Shown: piece by piece, positions 10,792 through 20,363 of the stretch
How the letters are laid out: each line of letters opens with the position of its first letter
Position numbering within the stretch: the first letter of the stretch is position 1
Source: Cenococcum geophilum 1.58
Taxonomy: Eukaryota; Ascomycota; Dothideomycetes; Gloniales; Gloniaceae
DNA length: 64,000 nucleotides
Direction of reading: 5' to 3'
Assembly: GCA_001692895.1 (NCBI GenBank)
Contig: KV748200.1
Span: 317,343-381,342, forward strand
The notes under the pieces: model-generated
Database searches by the model: none
What the model was told of the DNA's origin: nothing
The model's input: only the letters and a program-made list of their open reading frames with translations
Made by a program: the position numbers and the translations under genes

Positions 10792-13690
10792 GAAATAAAG
10801 AAGGGACGACCCTAAACTATATAATATTGTAGTAAGAGTAAAGAAGCTCTTTTATAGAACTATTCGGCGATATAGGAAGCTCTACTAGGACAAATTCCTC
10901 GGTAATAATAACAATATATAAAAAGCGTCGAAATACCTTAATCCGTAGGCTATATCTGCATTTACTAGAATACTGTTAATTAAAAAGGCTAAAGAATAGG
11001 GAGAGGTTATTATAGAGAACCATAATATTATAAGAGAACTACTCTAGGTATTTTTTCCGGTCCTACCGCCATATAAATAAGAGGAGGACGCCACGGCTAG
11101 CTATAACTAATTGCCGTAGGAGCCCATCGCTAAACACAAGGTTAAAGCAGCTATATTTAGGGCTAGCCTAGACAAGGCTCCTAAAAGGGACGGCCTACCA
11201 GCTAGGGTATAGTAAGAGTTATAGCCTATACTAAGCGGTAAGATTACTACTCTTTTTACCAAATCACTTAAGATAGGGAAAGTACTATAGAAATAAAAGG
11301 TAGTAAAGATCGTGTCGCTATAAAAGCCGAAGTAGGGGGACTATACGGTAGCAAATAACTATAGGCCGATCTCCTTCCTCCTAACGCTAGGAAAAGCACT
11401 TAAATCGCTAGTGGTGGAGAGGATAGTATACCTAGTGGAGGAACATAGCCTACTACTTAAGACATACTTTAGAGCTAGGAAGTAAAGGTTAATAATATAT
11501 ACGCTATTATATCTCTATAAGGACGTATTTAAAGCGTAAAAAGAAAAAAAGACGCTATCTCTAGTATTATTTAATATTAAGGGTGCGTATAATAATATAG
11601 CTATAAAGCCGGAAATTAGGAGACTACGGCAGCGTTAAATACCTTTAATAATTATATAATAGGTGTAGGACTTCTATATAAACCGTTAAGCCTATATCCT
11701 AGTTAATAGATATATATTAAAGGTACAGGCGCTCCCATAGGTGGGTCTTCCATAGAAATTAGCACTAGCCCTAATACTCTTTCTATTCTTTAACGCGGAT
11801 TTTATATAAAGTATACCCAGAAATAGCAGCTCTATAGCCTTTATTAACAACTACTCGGTATAGGTTATAGGCCCTATAGCGGAGGAAAACACGCAGATTA
11901 TCTAAGGCGAGATTATACCAATGCTTAAGAAATAGGAGAGGACTAGTAGAGCTTAATTTAAAGCAAAGAAAACGTTATTTATCCACCTTACTAGATATAA
12001 AGAAGTGGGTAGGGATACTACTACGCCGCTCTAATTTAAAGGAAAAGGAATCCCCCTAATACAGGAAGTTAAAATCCTTAGGGTAATTCTTAATAAGGAG
12101 CTATAGTTTAAGGCACACCTAATAGATAAGGTAGGCAAGGCCACTAAGATAGCGCTAGCGTTATGTAGATTAAAGGGACTGCAGTTTAAGAGCGTTAAGC
12201 AGCTAGCTAAGAGCTTAGTTCTATTAATAGTAGACTATACGTCGCTAATATAGTACCTATTTATAATATAAGAATTAATATAGCTCCTTTAATAGGCGTA
12301 GAGGATTATAGTATAAGCTATTATTAGGGGGTTCTATACCGTCGCTTTACTAATAACGGAGGTAGAAGCCGGCTTACTCCCTCTTAAGTAAAGGCTATAT
12401 AACCAGGCCATCGCGTTCTAGGTGTTAATCTATAAACTAGGCAAATTATACCCTTATTAGATAATTCGAAGACAGAGGCTCTATAGATAATACCGATCGC
12501 CGCTCTAGAGGATAGTAAAGATATGCGAGGATGTCTAGGTAAATAGGGTGCTAGAGGTTAAACTATATATATACCTACTGTAGGTAGCTAAGCCTAATAT
12601 AGTAATATATAAGGACGAAGAGTATACTTAAGCTATTATTAAAGACTATAAGCCAGGGTAGGTTAATATATACGTTAATACATCGGTGCGTAATAGTAGG
12701 GCAGGAGTTAGTGTATATACTACGCCATCTAAAGCAATACTCTTAAAAATGGTAGTAAGCTTTAATTAGGCCGACGCTTACCTTATAGAGCTTTTAGTAA
12801 TTAGTAAAGCAGCTAACTAGCTATAGGACTCCACGTGTACGGCTATTAACTAAGTAGGTTTTCTAATACCTGCTTCTAGTATAAGAATATTCTCCAACTT
12901 GTAATTAGCGTTACTATTAGTATAAAGCTAGAGGGCTAGAGCCTACTAGGAAGTAGTTATAGAGATCTTAAAAAAGCTTTAGCTAAACAATGTTACGCTA
13001 TACTAGATTCTAGGCCATTTAGGGTTTATAGGAAATAAGAAGGCTAATAAGCTTGCTAAAGTAGCAATAAGACTAAAGAGCGAGGAGCTACTATAGAGAG
13101 ACGGCCTCCTATGGTACCTTATAACGCAAGCCTTAAAAAAAGCCAAAATAATAATAGAACCGCTTTTATTAGGAAGATCTAATACAGGCAAGTTTATAAG
13201 GAAGATTAACGCAGCACTCTACCTTAGAAAGGCTATAGGATTATATTAGCAGCTAATTAGCTTAGAAGCTGCTATTCTTACGTAGCTATAGACCGGCAAG
13301 TTATTTCTAAAAGAATATCTCCACAAAATTAATACATTAGAGACGGCGTTATATAACTATAGGCTTATAGAATTAATACAGCACTTCCTCTTCTCTTATA
13401 GGAGGTAGATATAGTAGAGGTTTAAACTAAAAGAGCAGTATAGAAATTAATTTAGGGATCTATTATATATATTAGGAGGCTACTTATACAGACAAAAAGG
13501 AGGTAGAAATATTAACGGCCTAATTAAGCGCTAGAAGCTAAACATTAGTATAGTTAAAGCTATAATTAAATTTACAAAAGAGACTAGACATTTATACTTA
13601 AGCGTATAAGATATAGAGAGTATAGAAGCCAACATTAATAAGCAAAAACTCTTAAGAATCCCTCCTCTAATTATCTAACCAAATATACCG
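10792..13690 (+). pseudogene. LINE ORF2, 3' part: reverse transcriptase and RNase H
   Basis: The reverse transcriptase shows FNIKGAYNN at about 11,570 (family FDxKGAFxNV) and the catalytic box as FINNYSV at about 11,838. The usual FxDD aspartates there read Asn, which fits G-to-A change and would destroy catalysis. The RNase H begins near 12,660 with YVNTSVRN (family YxDASVRNG), again Asp to Asn. The C-terminal LGGYLYRQKGGRNINGLI.R stretch near 13,470-13,540 is typical of Tad-like ORF2 ends. Stops are frequent. Confidence 0.8.
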
Positions 13691-14017
13691 CGAGCCTCCT
13701 CTACACGTGCCTCTACTAGTACGTCGCCGATTAAGAAGCGCATAACGCTGAAATAGCCCTGCGAACACAAGGCGTCAAAAACTACTTACCTAGGCTCGCC
13801 TCTAAACTCTAACTTTCTTCTAATAGTAACACATTACTTTCCTTTATTTTTTCCTTAGTTAAGCATGGTGTTAGGTAATAAATATATAGTTCTCATAGTT
13901 GGCTTCTAAACTAGAGCATGCATGTTAATGGCAGGAAGTATTTAGTTAGCGCTCTATAACGGCCCATACCCTAGATAGTGCATGGCCATAATAGAATATA
14001 CATACATACATACATAC
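13691..14017 (+). other. LINE 3' UTR and CATA-repeat tail
   Basis: Non-coding stretch ending in about five CATA units (13,998-14,017), a short tandem-repeat tail of the kind LINEs use instead of poly(A). The right flank begins directly after it. Confidence 0.7.
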
Positions 14018-14136
14018 GTGAAGTGGCGAGCTGAATTTTCAAAGGAGAACTCTTGAAAGAGGAGGATATTTATCTCAGACATTCTTTTAATCGAATCCTG
14101 GTCTTTCGTTTAGCTAGTTCCCGCTGCAAGGCAGCC
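14018..14136 (+). repeat. Right copy of direct repeat flanking the LINE
   Basis: Partner of 2,275-2,400. It is the less mutated copy, and normal base composition starts here. An ATG at 14,053 opens 70 codons across it, but nothing resembling a known protein is seen. Confidence 0.6.
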
Positions 14137-14240
14137 TACTATAATTATAACTTGATAGAATCACGGGGGAGAGAGTTGAGATGCGTAAACAATCGATTCA
14201 TTGCGGCACGGGGGGTTTTGCGCCACTCAGGGAGGGACGT

Positions 14241-14345
14241 TACGTCAGTACGCCTTACGTGGTGAGTGTTTATGGCTCTGCTGCACAAATTCGTGCTGCC
14301 ACTTCCAGTAGAGAGCTCATCTCGATTAAAGGTTGAGTGAGATGG
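14241..14345 (+). repeat. Diverged repeat fragment, copy 1
   Basis: About 70 bp aligns with 18,559-18,674 at roughly 70% identity, with shared blocks GTGAGTGTT and GAGCTCAT. In one frame both copies stay open and read VSVxxxAxxxRAATSxxELIS. This may be a relic of a duplicated exon, but I do not recognise the family. The rest of 14,137-14,624 shows no gene. Confidence 0.35.
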
Positions 14346-14624
14346 GACTGTTGTTCTGATTTGCTGTAATAGGTCCAACTTACTCCACTGGAGAAAAACA
14401 CTCTCACATTTCAGAAAGCTGATGAAGTTTATTCTCATCTTTCAGCACCAAAATCATACTAATAAGTACTACAGCCATCTAAAAACATTCACGGAGGCAC
14501 ACCGAGGACACCAAAACTTCAGTTTATATATAATCCAACGGTGCAGGGCGTAGTATGAGAATCAGGCAATGTGCTTGGCAATGTCACAAGATTGTCATGA
14601 AAATTAACCTTACGAAAATTCATT

Positions 14625-14801
14625 TCATAAGATAGAACACTTCCGAGGAAGACCACAAGGTCCTTCCTTGTCGTGGTCTACCTCCCCTGCAGGTGCTGAG
14701 CTATTCTGTGTTGTTCCAGCCGCTTCTGGTGGATTTGTATTTTCCGAAGCATTCTTTGTAACTCCGTTCCCTCCTACAGCTGTCCTTTTCCCGCCATCTA
14801 G
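14625..14801 (-). other. In-frame post-stop extension of the quinone oxidoreductase, ending in a CaaX-like box
   Basis: After the TGA at 14,802-14,804 the same frame stays open for 58 codons and stops at 14,625-14,627. The stop context is TGA-CTA-G, matching the UGA-CUA context that supports ribosomal read-through in fungi and animals. The extension is Gly/Ala/Thr/Pro-rich like a flexible linker and ends CGLPRKCSIL. The last four residues, Cys-Ser-Ile-Leu, fit a CaaX prenylation box (Leu favouring geranylgeranylation), with a second Cys six residues upstream. Alternatively a 63-nt in-frame intron (14,750-14,812, GTCAGC...CAAAG) would remove the stop, though its branch site is poor. It could still be chance. 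Confidence 0.5.
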
Positions 14802-15689
14802 TCAAGCGAAGCTGACCTTGGATACAGCACCGTAAAAGGCCTTACCCTGCTCCTGAGCGAGCTCCAACTCTTTAGCAGTGGGTTGGCGAGAACCGTCCGC
14901 ACCCTAATTAAAACAAAACTCAGCAACCGGAATATAGGTGAGGTGTTAAGGACATCTAATCTGCTTACAGAAAAAGTACCAGCACCCCAAGGCGAGCCGC
15001 CGCGGACTTCACTCACGTCCGCCAACAAAGCGAAAGTTGTCTTGTAACCAAGTGGCACGTAGATGATGCCGTGGTGAGCTAGAGTGCTCATAGCCGCAAT
15101 GGCAGTGGATTCTTGGCCCCCGCCAGGCTATATCTCATATTAGGCGCTTGTGATGATGAACGAGTCTTCGATGGGGAGAACATACAGTACCGGTGGACAC
15201 GAAAACACCCGCATATTTCCCCCAGTACGCTCCCGTCTGCCATTGACGCCCAGTGCTGTCCCAGAAGGCCTTCCACTGTGCTGGGAAATTACCGTAACGA
15301 GTGGGGATACCGAACAAGAAGGCGTCGTATTGCTCGAGAGTAGCAGGGTCCTTCAAGACTTCAATCTCCGCTGATTTTGGTGGAGCGTGCATCTTGCCGA
15401 GAATTTCTTCAGAAAGTGTCTCAGGGATCCTTTAATGCTAGTGAGTATTTTTCTGGGTTGTACGGAATTCGAAAAGCGGGCACACACTGATAGAGGGTGC
15501 AAGAGCCACCTGCGGCCTCAATACCCTTCTTCTCGGCCTCAGCTAGCTTCTGAATATGGCCATACATGGAGTACTGCGCAATTACAAACTATTAGCCATA
15601 CCACTGAGATGGAAAGTCGGAAAAACAGAGCTGAAAGTTGTATTATATCAACGGTAGCATACGAAGACAATTGCAATCTTGGGAGCCAT
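14802..15689 (-). CDS. NAD(P)H:quinone oxidoreductase, WrbA / Alt a 7-like flavodoxin-fold protein
   Basis: Five exons (15,663-15,689; 15,488-15,573; 15,186-15,429; 14,969-15,127; 14,802-14,903) give 205 codons plus stop, the family's usual length of about 204. All four introns are GT-AG, 58-89 nt. The product starts [16 protein letters not shown], the FMN phosphate loop of WrbA/Pst2/Ycp4 proteins. It has [10 protein letters not shown] at about residues 80-89 and STGTPGGGQE at 116-125, both FMN-site segments. The family reduces quinones by two electrons with NAD(P)H as donor, protecting against redox cycling. Members include the fungal minor allergens Alt a 7 and Cla h 7 and yeast Pst2, which is cytosolic to membrane associated. 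The start is fixed by the conserved MAPKIAI and by the first 27-nt exon. See the separate entry for the open frame after its stop codon. Confidence 0.95.
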
Positions 15690-16514
15690 GTTTAAAAGTA
15701 AGGCAGCGTTCGATCGGTCTGAAAGGTTCAATTGAGAAATAGAGGAATTGGGAGATCGGGAAATTGAGCAATAGAGTAGAGAACTGCGGTGTAGGAAGAG
15801 TATGAGAATGGAGTGACAACGAAGGGTGAGGGGCAGTTTATATGGCGTCAGCTAGCGATAGAGAAGCATAGACTTCCGACGTGCATCCGAGCCCGGCGGC
15901 ATGCTTGGCGTCTCAGCAGGGTTGCTTACATCACCCTTACAAATGGAGGGCGCCAGAAATGTCAGCGGGGCTCTTCGTGCTGCGACCGCGCTGTCATTCC
16001 GTCCAGTTGTCAGAAAGTATAATCAAATTTGTCAGCCTGATACCCCGCCCTGCCGCCAACATCGCCCGTGACCTGCACACTGTGTGCCTGGCAAGGAAGA
16101 CCATACTAACCGGATAGGGCAAGCCTTCTGTGTCTGCGGGGGATCGTCCGCCCATCTGCCGTGGCGCACATGGCGGCGCTCACAGCCTTGGCATCTTCAC
16201 AAGCTTTTGCGACAACGAGCTCTCGAGCTGTCTCGAGCTGTCTCGAGCTTCTACGAACCACTTGAAGAATATAAATAATGTCTGCGCCGCAGCCATTGTA
16301 TATTGTTAATTGCCAATCCTATCAACAATCTAGTCCTCGTGCAGATATATAGATATATATGTACATGCTCTCCGCTTGCCTGGGCCCGGATATCTCCACC
16401 CCCGCCCGAGTGATGCCCCCGACCCATCTTCTTCCCGTTGTGCGCCGACAGCGAAACGTAACAAACCGGACGCGCGGGACGACAAAGCAGCTTCGTGATA
16501 TCGATGAGAATGAT
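15690..16514. other. Intergenic region between the quinone oxidoreductase and DUF3712 genes
   Basis: This is upstream sequence of the minus-strand oxidoreductase gene and downstream sequence of the DUF3712 gene. Short open frames here have no protein-like features. The only structure seen is the 10-bp tandem repeat listed at 16,221. Confidence 0.6.
16221..16250. repeat. Three 10-bp tandem repeats (TCTCGAGCTG)
   Basis: TCTCGAGCTG occurs twice and then TCTCGAGCTT, head to tail, each with a palindromic CTCGAG core. It could be a binding-site cluster or a simple repeat. Confidence 0.7.
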
Positions 16515-17758
16515 TCACAGCGCTGTAATGTTTAACCCAATTTCGGCGAGAGCACTGCCGACGTCCAGATCGACGTGCAGTGTGTTGGACTGAATCGCAG
16601 CTTCATAATATTCAAGATGCTGCCCGTTGCTGACGGACGAGTTGCCAACAATGTCAAGCGGCAACATTCCATTCTTGAACGACGACGTAATCATCCCTAT
16701 CACCAACGACTGGTTGACGGTCGAGCGCATGGGAACTACATTGTCGCCAGGCCTGAGGACAAGGTCCGGGAGCAACGACTGTCCGATTGGCGTACCCTGA
16801 ACTGAGAGGTCCAATGTGACATTGCCGAGATCGACAGTTAAAACCGATGGGTTAGGTATTGAAACAGTGCCATTCATGTTGGAGCCGTCTGACGCGTTTG
16901 TGGTCAGGATATGGATGCCGGTAATGTTGAAGCCGCTAAGCTTGTTCAAACCTAGAGAAAGAACCTTTAGTAGGTAGTTAAATGCAGGGCAACGAGACCT
17001 CGGACCTTTCATTGTTACAACCTTGTTATAATCGACGTTGATTTTTGATAGGCCCTTCTGATGTAGACCGGTCCGCCCGCGGATAGCAATACGAAATTCA
17101 TCGCTGTTCATGACGACTTTGTTATAATCAATGAATTGATCCATGTTAGTGATATTTAGAGTTTGATCCACGGTAATAGTCGTTTCGTGTTCGACATTAG
17201 TTTTCGGGATTTCGACGTATCCAAAGGGTATAATATTTGGCTCAGTGTCCTCTAGAAAGAGAGCGGCTTGGAATGCGTCCAACGTGGGATGAAAGCTGCT
17301 ACCGCTACGTGCAACGCTGACTAGTTTCAGATGGATTGTCGAAGAAGTAGGGTCGCTGATATCTTGCACTTGGATCTCGAGCGTGGAAGCATTGACATCG
17401 TGTTGGGCTTTCTTAGGGATAGCCACGTATATACTGGAATCGGTTAGATGCAGTACTGGCACTTGAGTTGAAGATGGCGGGGCAATGCATCGGAAAGCAT
17501 TCTTGTGAGTAAATGAGGACGGAGATGTGCTTACATTGGTAGAACTATGACAAGAACAATCACGGCGAGGACCAGGCCATCGCACCACCAGAATTTTCTG
17601 CAGTGATTTTTCGCTCTTGGACGTAGGCCGGGTGTGTTTCCAGGAGGGAAAAGGGCAGCGCCGAAACCTCTTTTCTTTGGAAAGCTCGACTCGTTTACTG
17701 AGCTAGAGGGCGCGAGTTGGTCGGTCGTCTCCTTCACTGTAGGTTCATCTTTCTCCAT
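16515..17758 (-). CDS. DUF3712-type protein with N-terminal membrane anchor
   Basis: Exons 17,535-17,758, 17,006-17,433 and 16,515-16,951 give 362 residues. Intron 1 (17,434-17,534) has a GTAAGC donor and a CTAAC branch site. Intron 2 (16,952-17,005, 54 nt) is in frame with a TACTAAAG branch, so its retention would also keep the frame open. The start MEKDEP was chosen over an upstream in-frame ATG at 17,821 because it begins the charged cytosolic head usual for the family. Residues 1-56 are polar. A single hydrophobic helix spans about 57-78 (FWWCDGLVLAVIVLVIVLP), followed by a long beta-rich part with repeated N-x-S/T sites (NITNMD, NMNGT, NSSVSNG). This is the layout of fungal DUF3712 (PF12505) proteins, predicted type II membrane proteins of secretory or vacuolar membranes with no proven biochemical role. 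The family call is by recall of sequence pattern. Confidence 0.85.
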
Positions 17759-18449
17759 AGCGAGCAGAATTGGGAGTTGAGAAGGGACAAACAAACTGGA
17801 ATGGCAGTGAAAGCAAACCACAAACTATCGGTGCTCCAGTATTGTTAAAGCATGTGGAAGCACAGGCGGGGAGGCAAACGAATTAAGAATATGGAGCAAT
17901 GGACGTGAAGCACATGCTAGCGGGAGCGGACAGGAAATACGACGAAAGACTAGTTGGACCTTAGACTGGCAGGCCGGACGCTGGCAGATTGAGTGGCAAT
18001 CCTGATTGTTTGCATTATAGCCAATCAGCGCCCAGCAAGAGAAGCTTAAAGAGGAAGTTGCCCGAGATGATGTCTTGCGCGCGACCGGGGCAACTTTGCG
18101 ACAAAGGAGCCAGAAGCGTATGCTCGAGCCTCCACGACGAAACCGATGAAAGCAGCCACGCAGGAGTTCATGTAATTGATGCTGATTGTTGTTGTGACTG
18201 ATTGGATCTGGATGCATTGACTTGCCTCCCTACTTGCCTCCTTGCTTGTCTGCTCTGCATTCGCTTGCACCCATTCATTGGAAATCTGGCGCGCCACCGC
18301 ATGCCTACCCAACATTTCTCATCCACAAGACGAACTGCGCAAAATAATTCTGTTGCCACAAAGGAACCAAGATCCATGTCAGAGCAGAGCGTCGCCCGAA
18401 ACGTTGCTGCTAGCGTCATGGCTCGGCGGTTGCGGCGCGGCACAATCGC
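17759..18449. other. Intergenic region upstream of the DUF3712 gene
   Basis: No gene. AGCCAATCAG at about 18,019 is a CCAAT box usable by the HAP complex. A pyrimidine-rich stretch of CTTGC-type repeats (18,215-18,265) produces open frames on both strands that I regard as non-coding. Confidence 0.5.
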
Positions 18450-18824
18450 ATGAAATTTAGCCAAGTGTGGGGGAGTCGATCAAGATCAAGACAGGGAGGG
18501 CAAGGTCTGGCCTTGTTCCTGAGCGCTGAGCCCGACATGCCTGCTATTTTCTCAGCTCTACATGTTAATATGCCTCACGCAGTGAGTGTTCATGCCCCCG
18601 CCGTAAGAACCCGAGCTGCTACCTCCGGAAGTGAGCTCATTTCAGGCCTTACAATTGAGTACTTTAGTGAGATGAAGCCACTCTTTCAATTTATTGTGCT
18701 AGGACTGGCCTGGAATGAAGCTGGGACTCCTCTTGCGCGCTTGTACTGTGAAGCAAAGATTCCAATCTTCGAGAGGGCTGACGAGGTTTGTTATCATCTT
18801 TTAACATCAGAGCCATACCAATAG
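18450..18824 (+). CDS. Doubtful 124-codon open frame overlapping repeat fragment
   Basis: An ATG-initiated frame of 124 codons with no recognised domain, signal peptide or membrane segment. It contains the diverged repeat shared with 14,241-14,345 (here 18,559-18,674), so at least part of it is older duplicated sequence. No flanking introns are obvious. It may be a small hypothetical gene, an exon relic or chance. Confidence 0.2.
   Translation: MKFSQVWGSRSRSRQGGQGLALFLSAEPDMPAIFSALHVNMPHAVSVHAPAVRTRAATSGSELISGLTIEYFSEMKPLFQFIVLGLAWNEAGTPLARLYCEAKIPIFERADEVCYHLLTSEPYQ
18559..18674 (+). repeat. Diverged repeat fragment, copy 2
   Basis: Aligns with 14,241-14,345 at about 70% identity. Changes cluster at third codon positions in the frame reading VSVHAPAVRTRAATSGSELIS. 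Confidence 0.35.
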
Positions 18825-19347
18825 GTGTAATGGCTCATCTCCGTACTCCTCGCTGATGACGAGCGCATAATCGATATTTGCGTACTCAAGCTTATCCTCC
18901 ACCATCGGATGAGCATCCTTCTGGTTTGGTAGTTGGAACAAAAACATGTTAGTTGGCACACATCGGCACTCTACATACACGTATTGGCGTCGGAACGCAA
19001 CGCTCACATGAAATGGGTGCTTGCGTCGCTTGAGGAAGCTCTGAGCTGGATATATATAGCGAGCAGACTCACTGTGGTTCTCGTCGAGCCCAAGAAAGCT
19101 CTCAACGGCTTTTCATCGCTGTGGTGCTTTGCCGGGGAAAAGGTCTGCTGCTTTCGATCAGGAGTTTGTTTTTTTAGTCGTATGCAGAACGTACTCCCTC
19201 GGTGCCAGGTCATCAGGGAAGTTTCCCTTCCGCGGCTAAACTTCGGACAGCTACCTTGGTCTAGCGTCGGTTCTACACTGAGACTATCCGAGACTTTTAA
19301 TTCACAACACGCCCCCTCCTGATTTAAATAATACCCCATCGGAGCTA

Positions 19348-20363
19348 ATGGATAGTAGCGAAGATGTCGACGACTACATGTCCATGGTGATAATGGAGCC
19401 TACAAAACCCGAGAAGGAGACATCTATTCAGCGACAGGCCCGGAAGCGGCGTGAGGCAGGTGAATCCCTAATGCTGTTTCTGTGTTCTCTATTATCTTAC
19501 TAATATATATTCTGTAGGCTGAACTTAGAGCTCGTGTGAAATCGAAGGCCGAGAAGGAAGCAGACGAAGCGGCTGCAAGAGAGACCGCCCTGGCGACGTC
19601 GTTGGACATTTCCAACAAAGGTTTTAAGATGATGGCAAAATTTGGTTTCAAGCAAGGCGACACTTTAGGGGCGTCCAAAGATGGGCGTGCTGAGCCTATC
19701 AATATAGTCATGAAGGAAGACAAGGGTGGTATTGGACTCGACGCCGAGAAAAAGAGGAAATTTCGAGAGGAGATTGAGCATGAAGCTAAACGGGTCAAAG
19801 CAGAAGAGGGCGAATACAGGGAACGAATGAGATCGGAAAGAGAAGAGAGAAGAAAGGAAGGCCAATTGATCAATGCTCAAAAAGTTGCCGAGAGATTGGA
19901 TACTGAGGTAAAGGAGAATGGAATTCTTGCAGAGAAGTCAGATCAACTACCAGACCGCCAAGGGAAATGTTGGACATCTAGGGGATCTACAGAAACCCTG
20001 AAGAGCATGAACGTCTTGTGGCGCGGTCTATTGCGGCGTAGACTGGAGAAGGAAAGAGAGGGGAGAATGCGTTATGACCTAGCCCAGAGCCGCTCACGAC
20101 TCCCAACCTATACTGACCCCGATGAAGACGAAGACGATAGGCGGGCATTCGGCAGGGAGGAAAAGTGGAACATACTTGAGGAGGAGTTGGAAGAAGAGGA
20201 CCCGCAGTTGGAAGAGTTTAATGCATTGCCTGTCACCGAACGACTTGAGAGGTTGGTACTCTACCTACGCGATACACATCACTACTGCTTCTGGTGTAAG
20301 TACCAGTATCATGATGCAAGTATGGACGGATGCCCTGGAACTACAGAGGACGAACATGATTAA
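19348..20363 (+). CDS. G-patch domain protein, GPATCH11/CCDC75-like (G-patch plus DUF4187)
   Basis: Two exons, 19,348-19,455 and 19,518-20,363, give 317 residues. The acidic N-terminus MDSSEDVDDYMSM resembles the DYMSD start of GPATCH11. Residues 37-66 are a charged helix. The G-patch runs about 68-108 (NKGFKMMAKFGFKQGDTLG...EPI). A long Lys/Glu/Arg-rich coiled coil follows, then NVLWRGLLRRR and RLPTY.DPDED. The C-terminal DUF4187 motif is HHYCFWCKYQY...GCPG...EHD, a zinc-binding-like CxxC...C...H set. G-patch proteins activate DEAH-box RNA helicases. Human GPATCH11 is linked to RNA processing and kinetochore assembly, so a nuclear splicing-related role is likely. The intron is of GC-AG type (see that entry): only that junction gives the family sequence QARKRRE-AELRAR, while a GT donor 4 nt downstream would lead straight into a stop. 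Confidence 0.9.
19456..19517 (+). other. GC-AG intron of the GPATCH11-like gene
   Basis: The 62-nt intron begins GCAGGT after GAG and ends TGTAG. GC donors make up about one percent of fungal introns. The nearby GTGAAT donor at 19,460 would leave one extra base and create GGC-TGA across the junction, so it cannot make the conserved protein. Confidence 0.75.

Larger units (their letters stand above)
2401..14017 (+). mobile_element. Tad1-like non-LTR retrotransposon (LINE), RIP-mutated and split by a Copia element
   Basis: This is one LINE in two parts, 2,401-4,788 and 10,792-14,017, together about 5.6 kb, a normal size for the Tad1 clade. The order is an ORF1 with zinc knuckles, then an ORF2 with an APE-type endonuclease, reverse transcriptase and RNase H, then a 3' UTR and a CATA-repeat tail. 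Reading frames are closed by very many stops, nearly all explained by C-to-T/G-to-A change. CpG is still frequent while CpA/TpG are scarce, which is the RIP pattern. The element lies directly downstream of the TPR pseudogene. It is certainly immobile. The 5' end is placed by the end of the flanking direct repeat, so it is less sure than the 3' end. Confidence 0.85.

Noticed and set aside
18202-18460. Open frames reading LTCLPTCLLACLLC and overlapping ones
   Set aside because: They arise from a pyrimidine-rich simple repeat in the DUF3712 upstream region and overlap on both strands.
19460-19517. GT-AG intron with donor GTGAAT in the GPATCH11-like gene
   Set aside because: It leaves one extra base and makes GGC-TGA across the junction, ending the protein after 38 residues.
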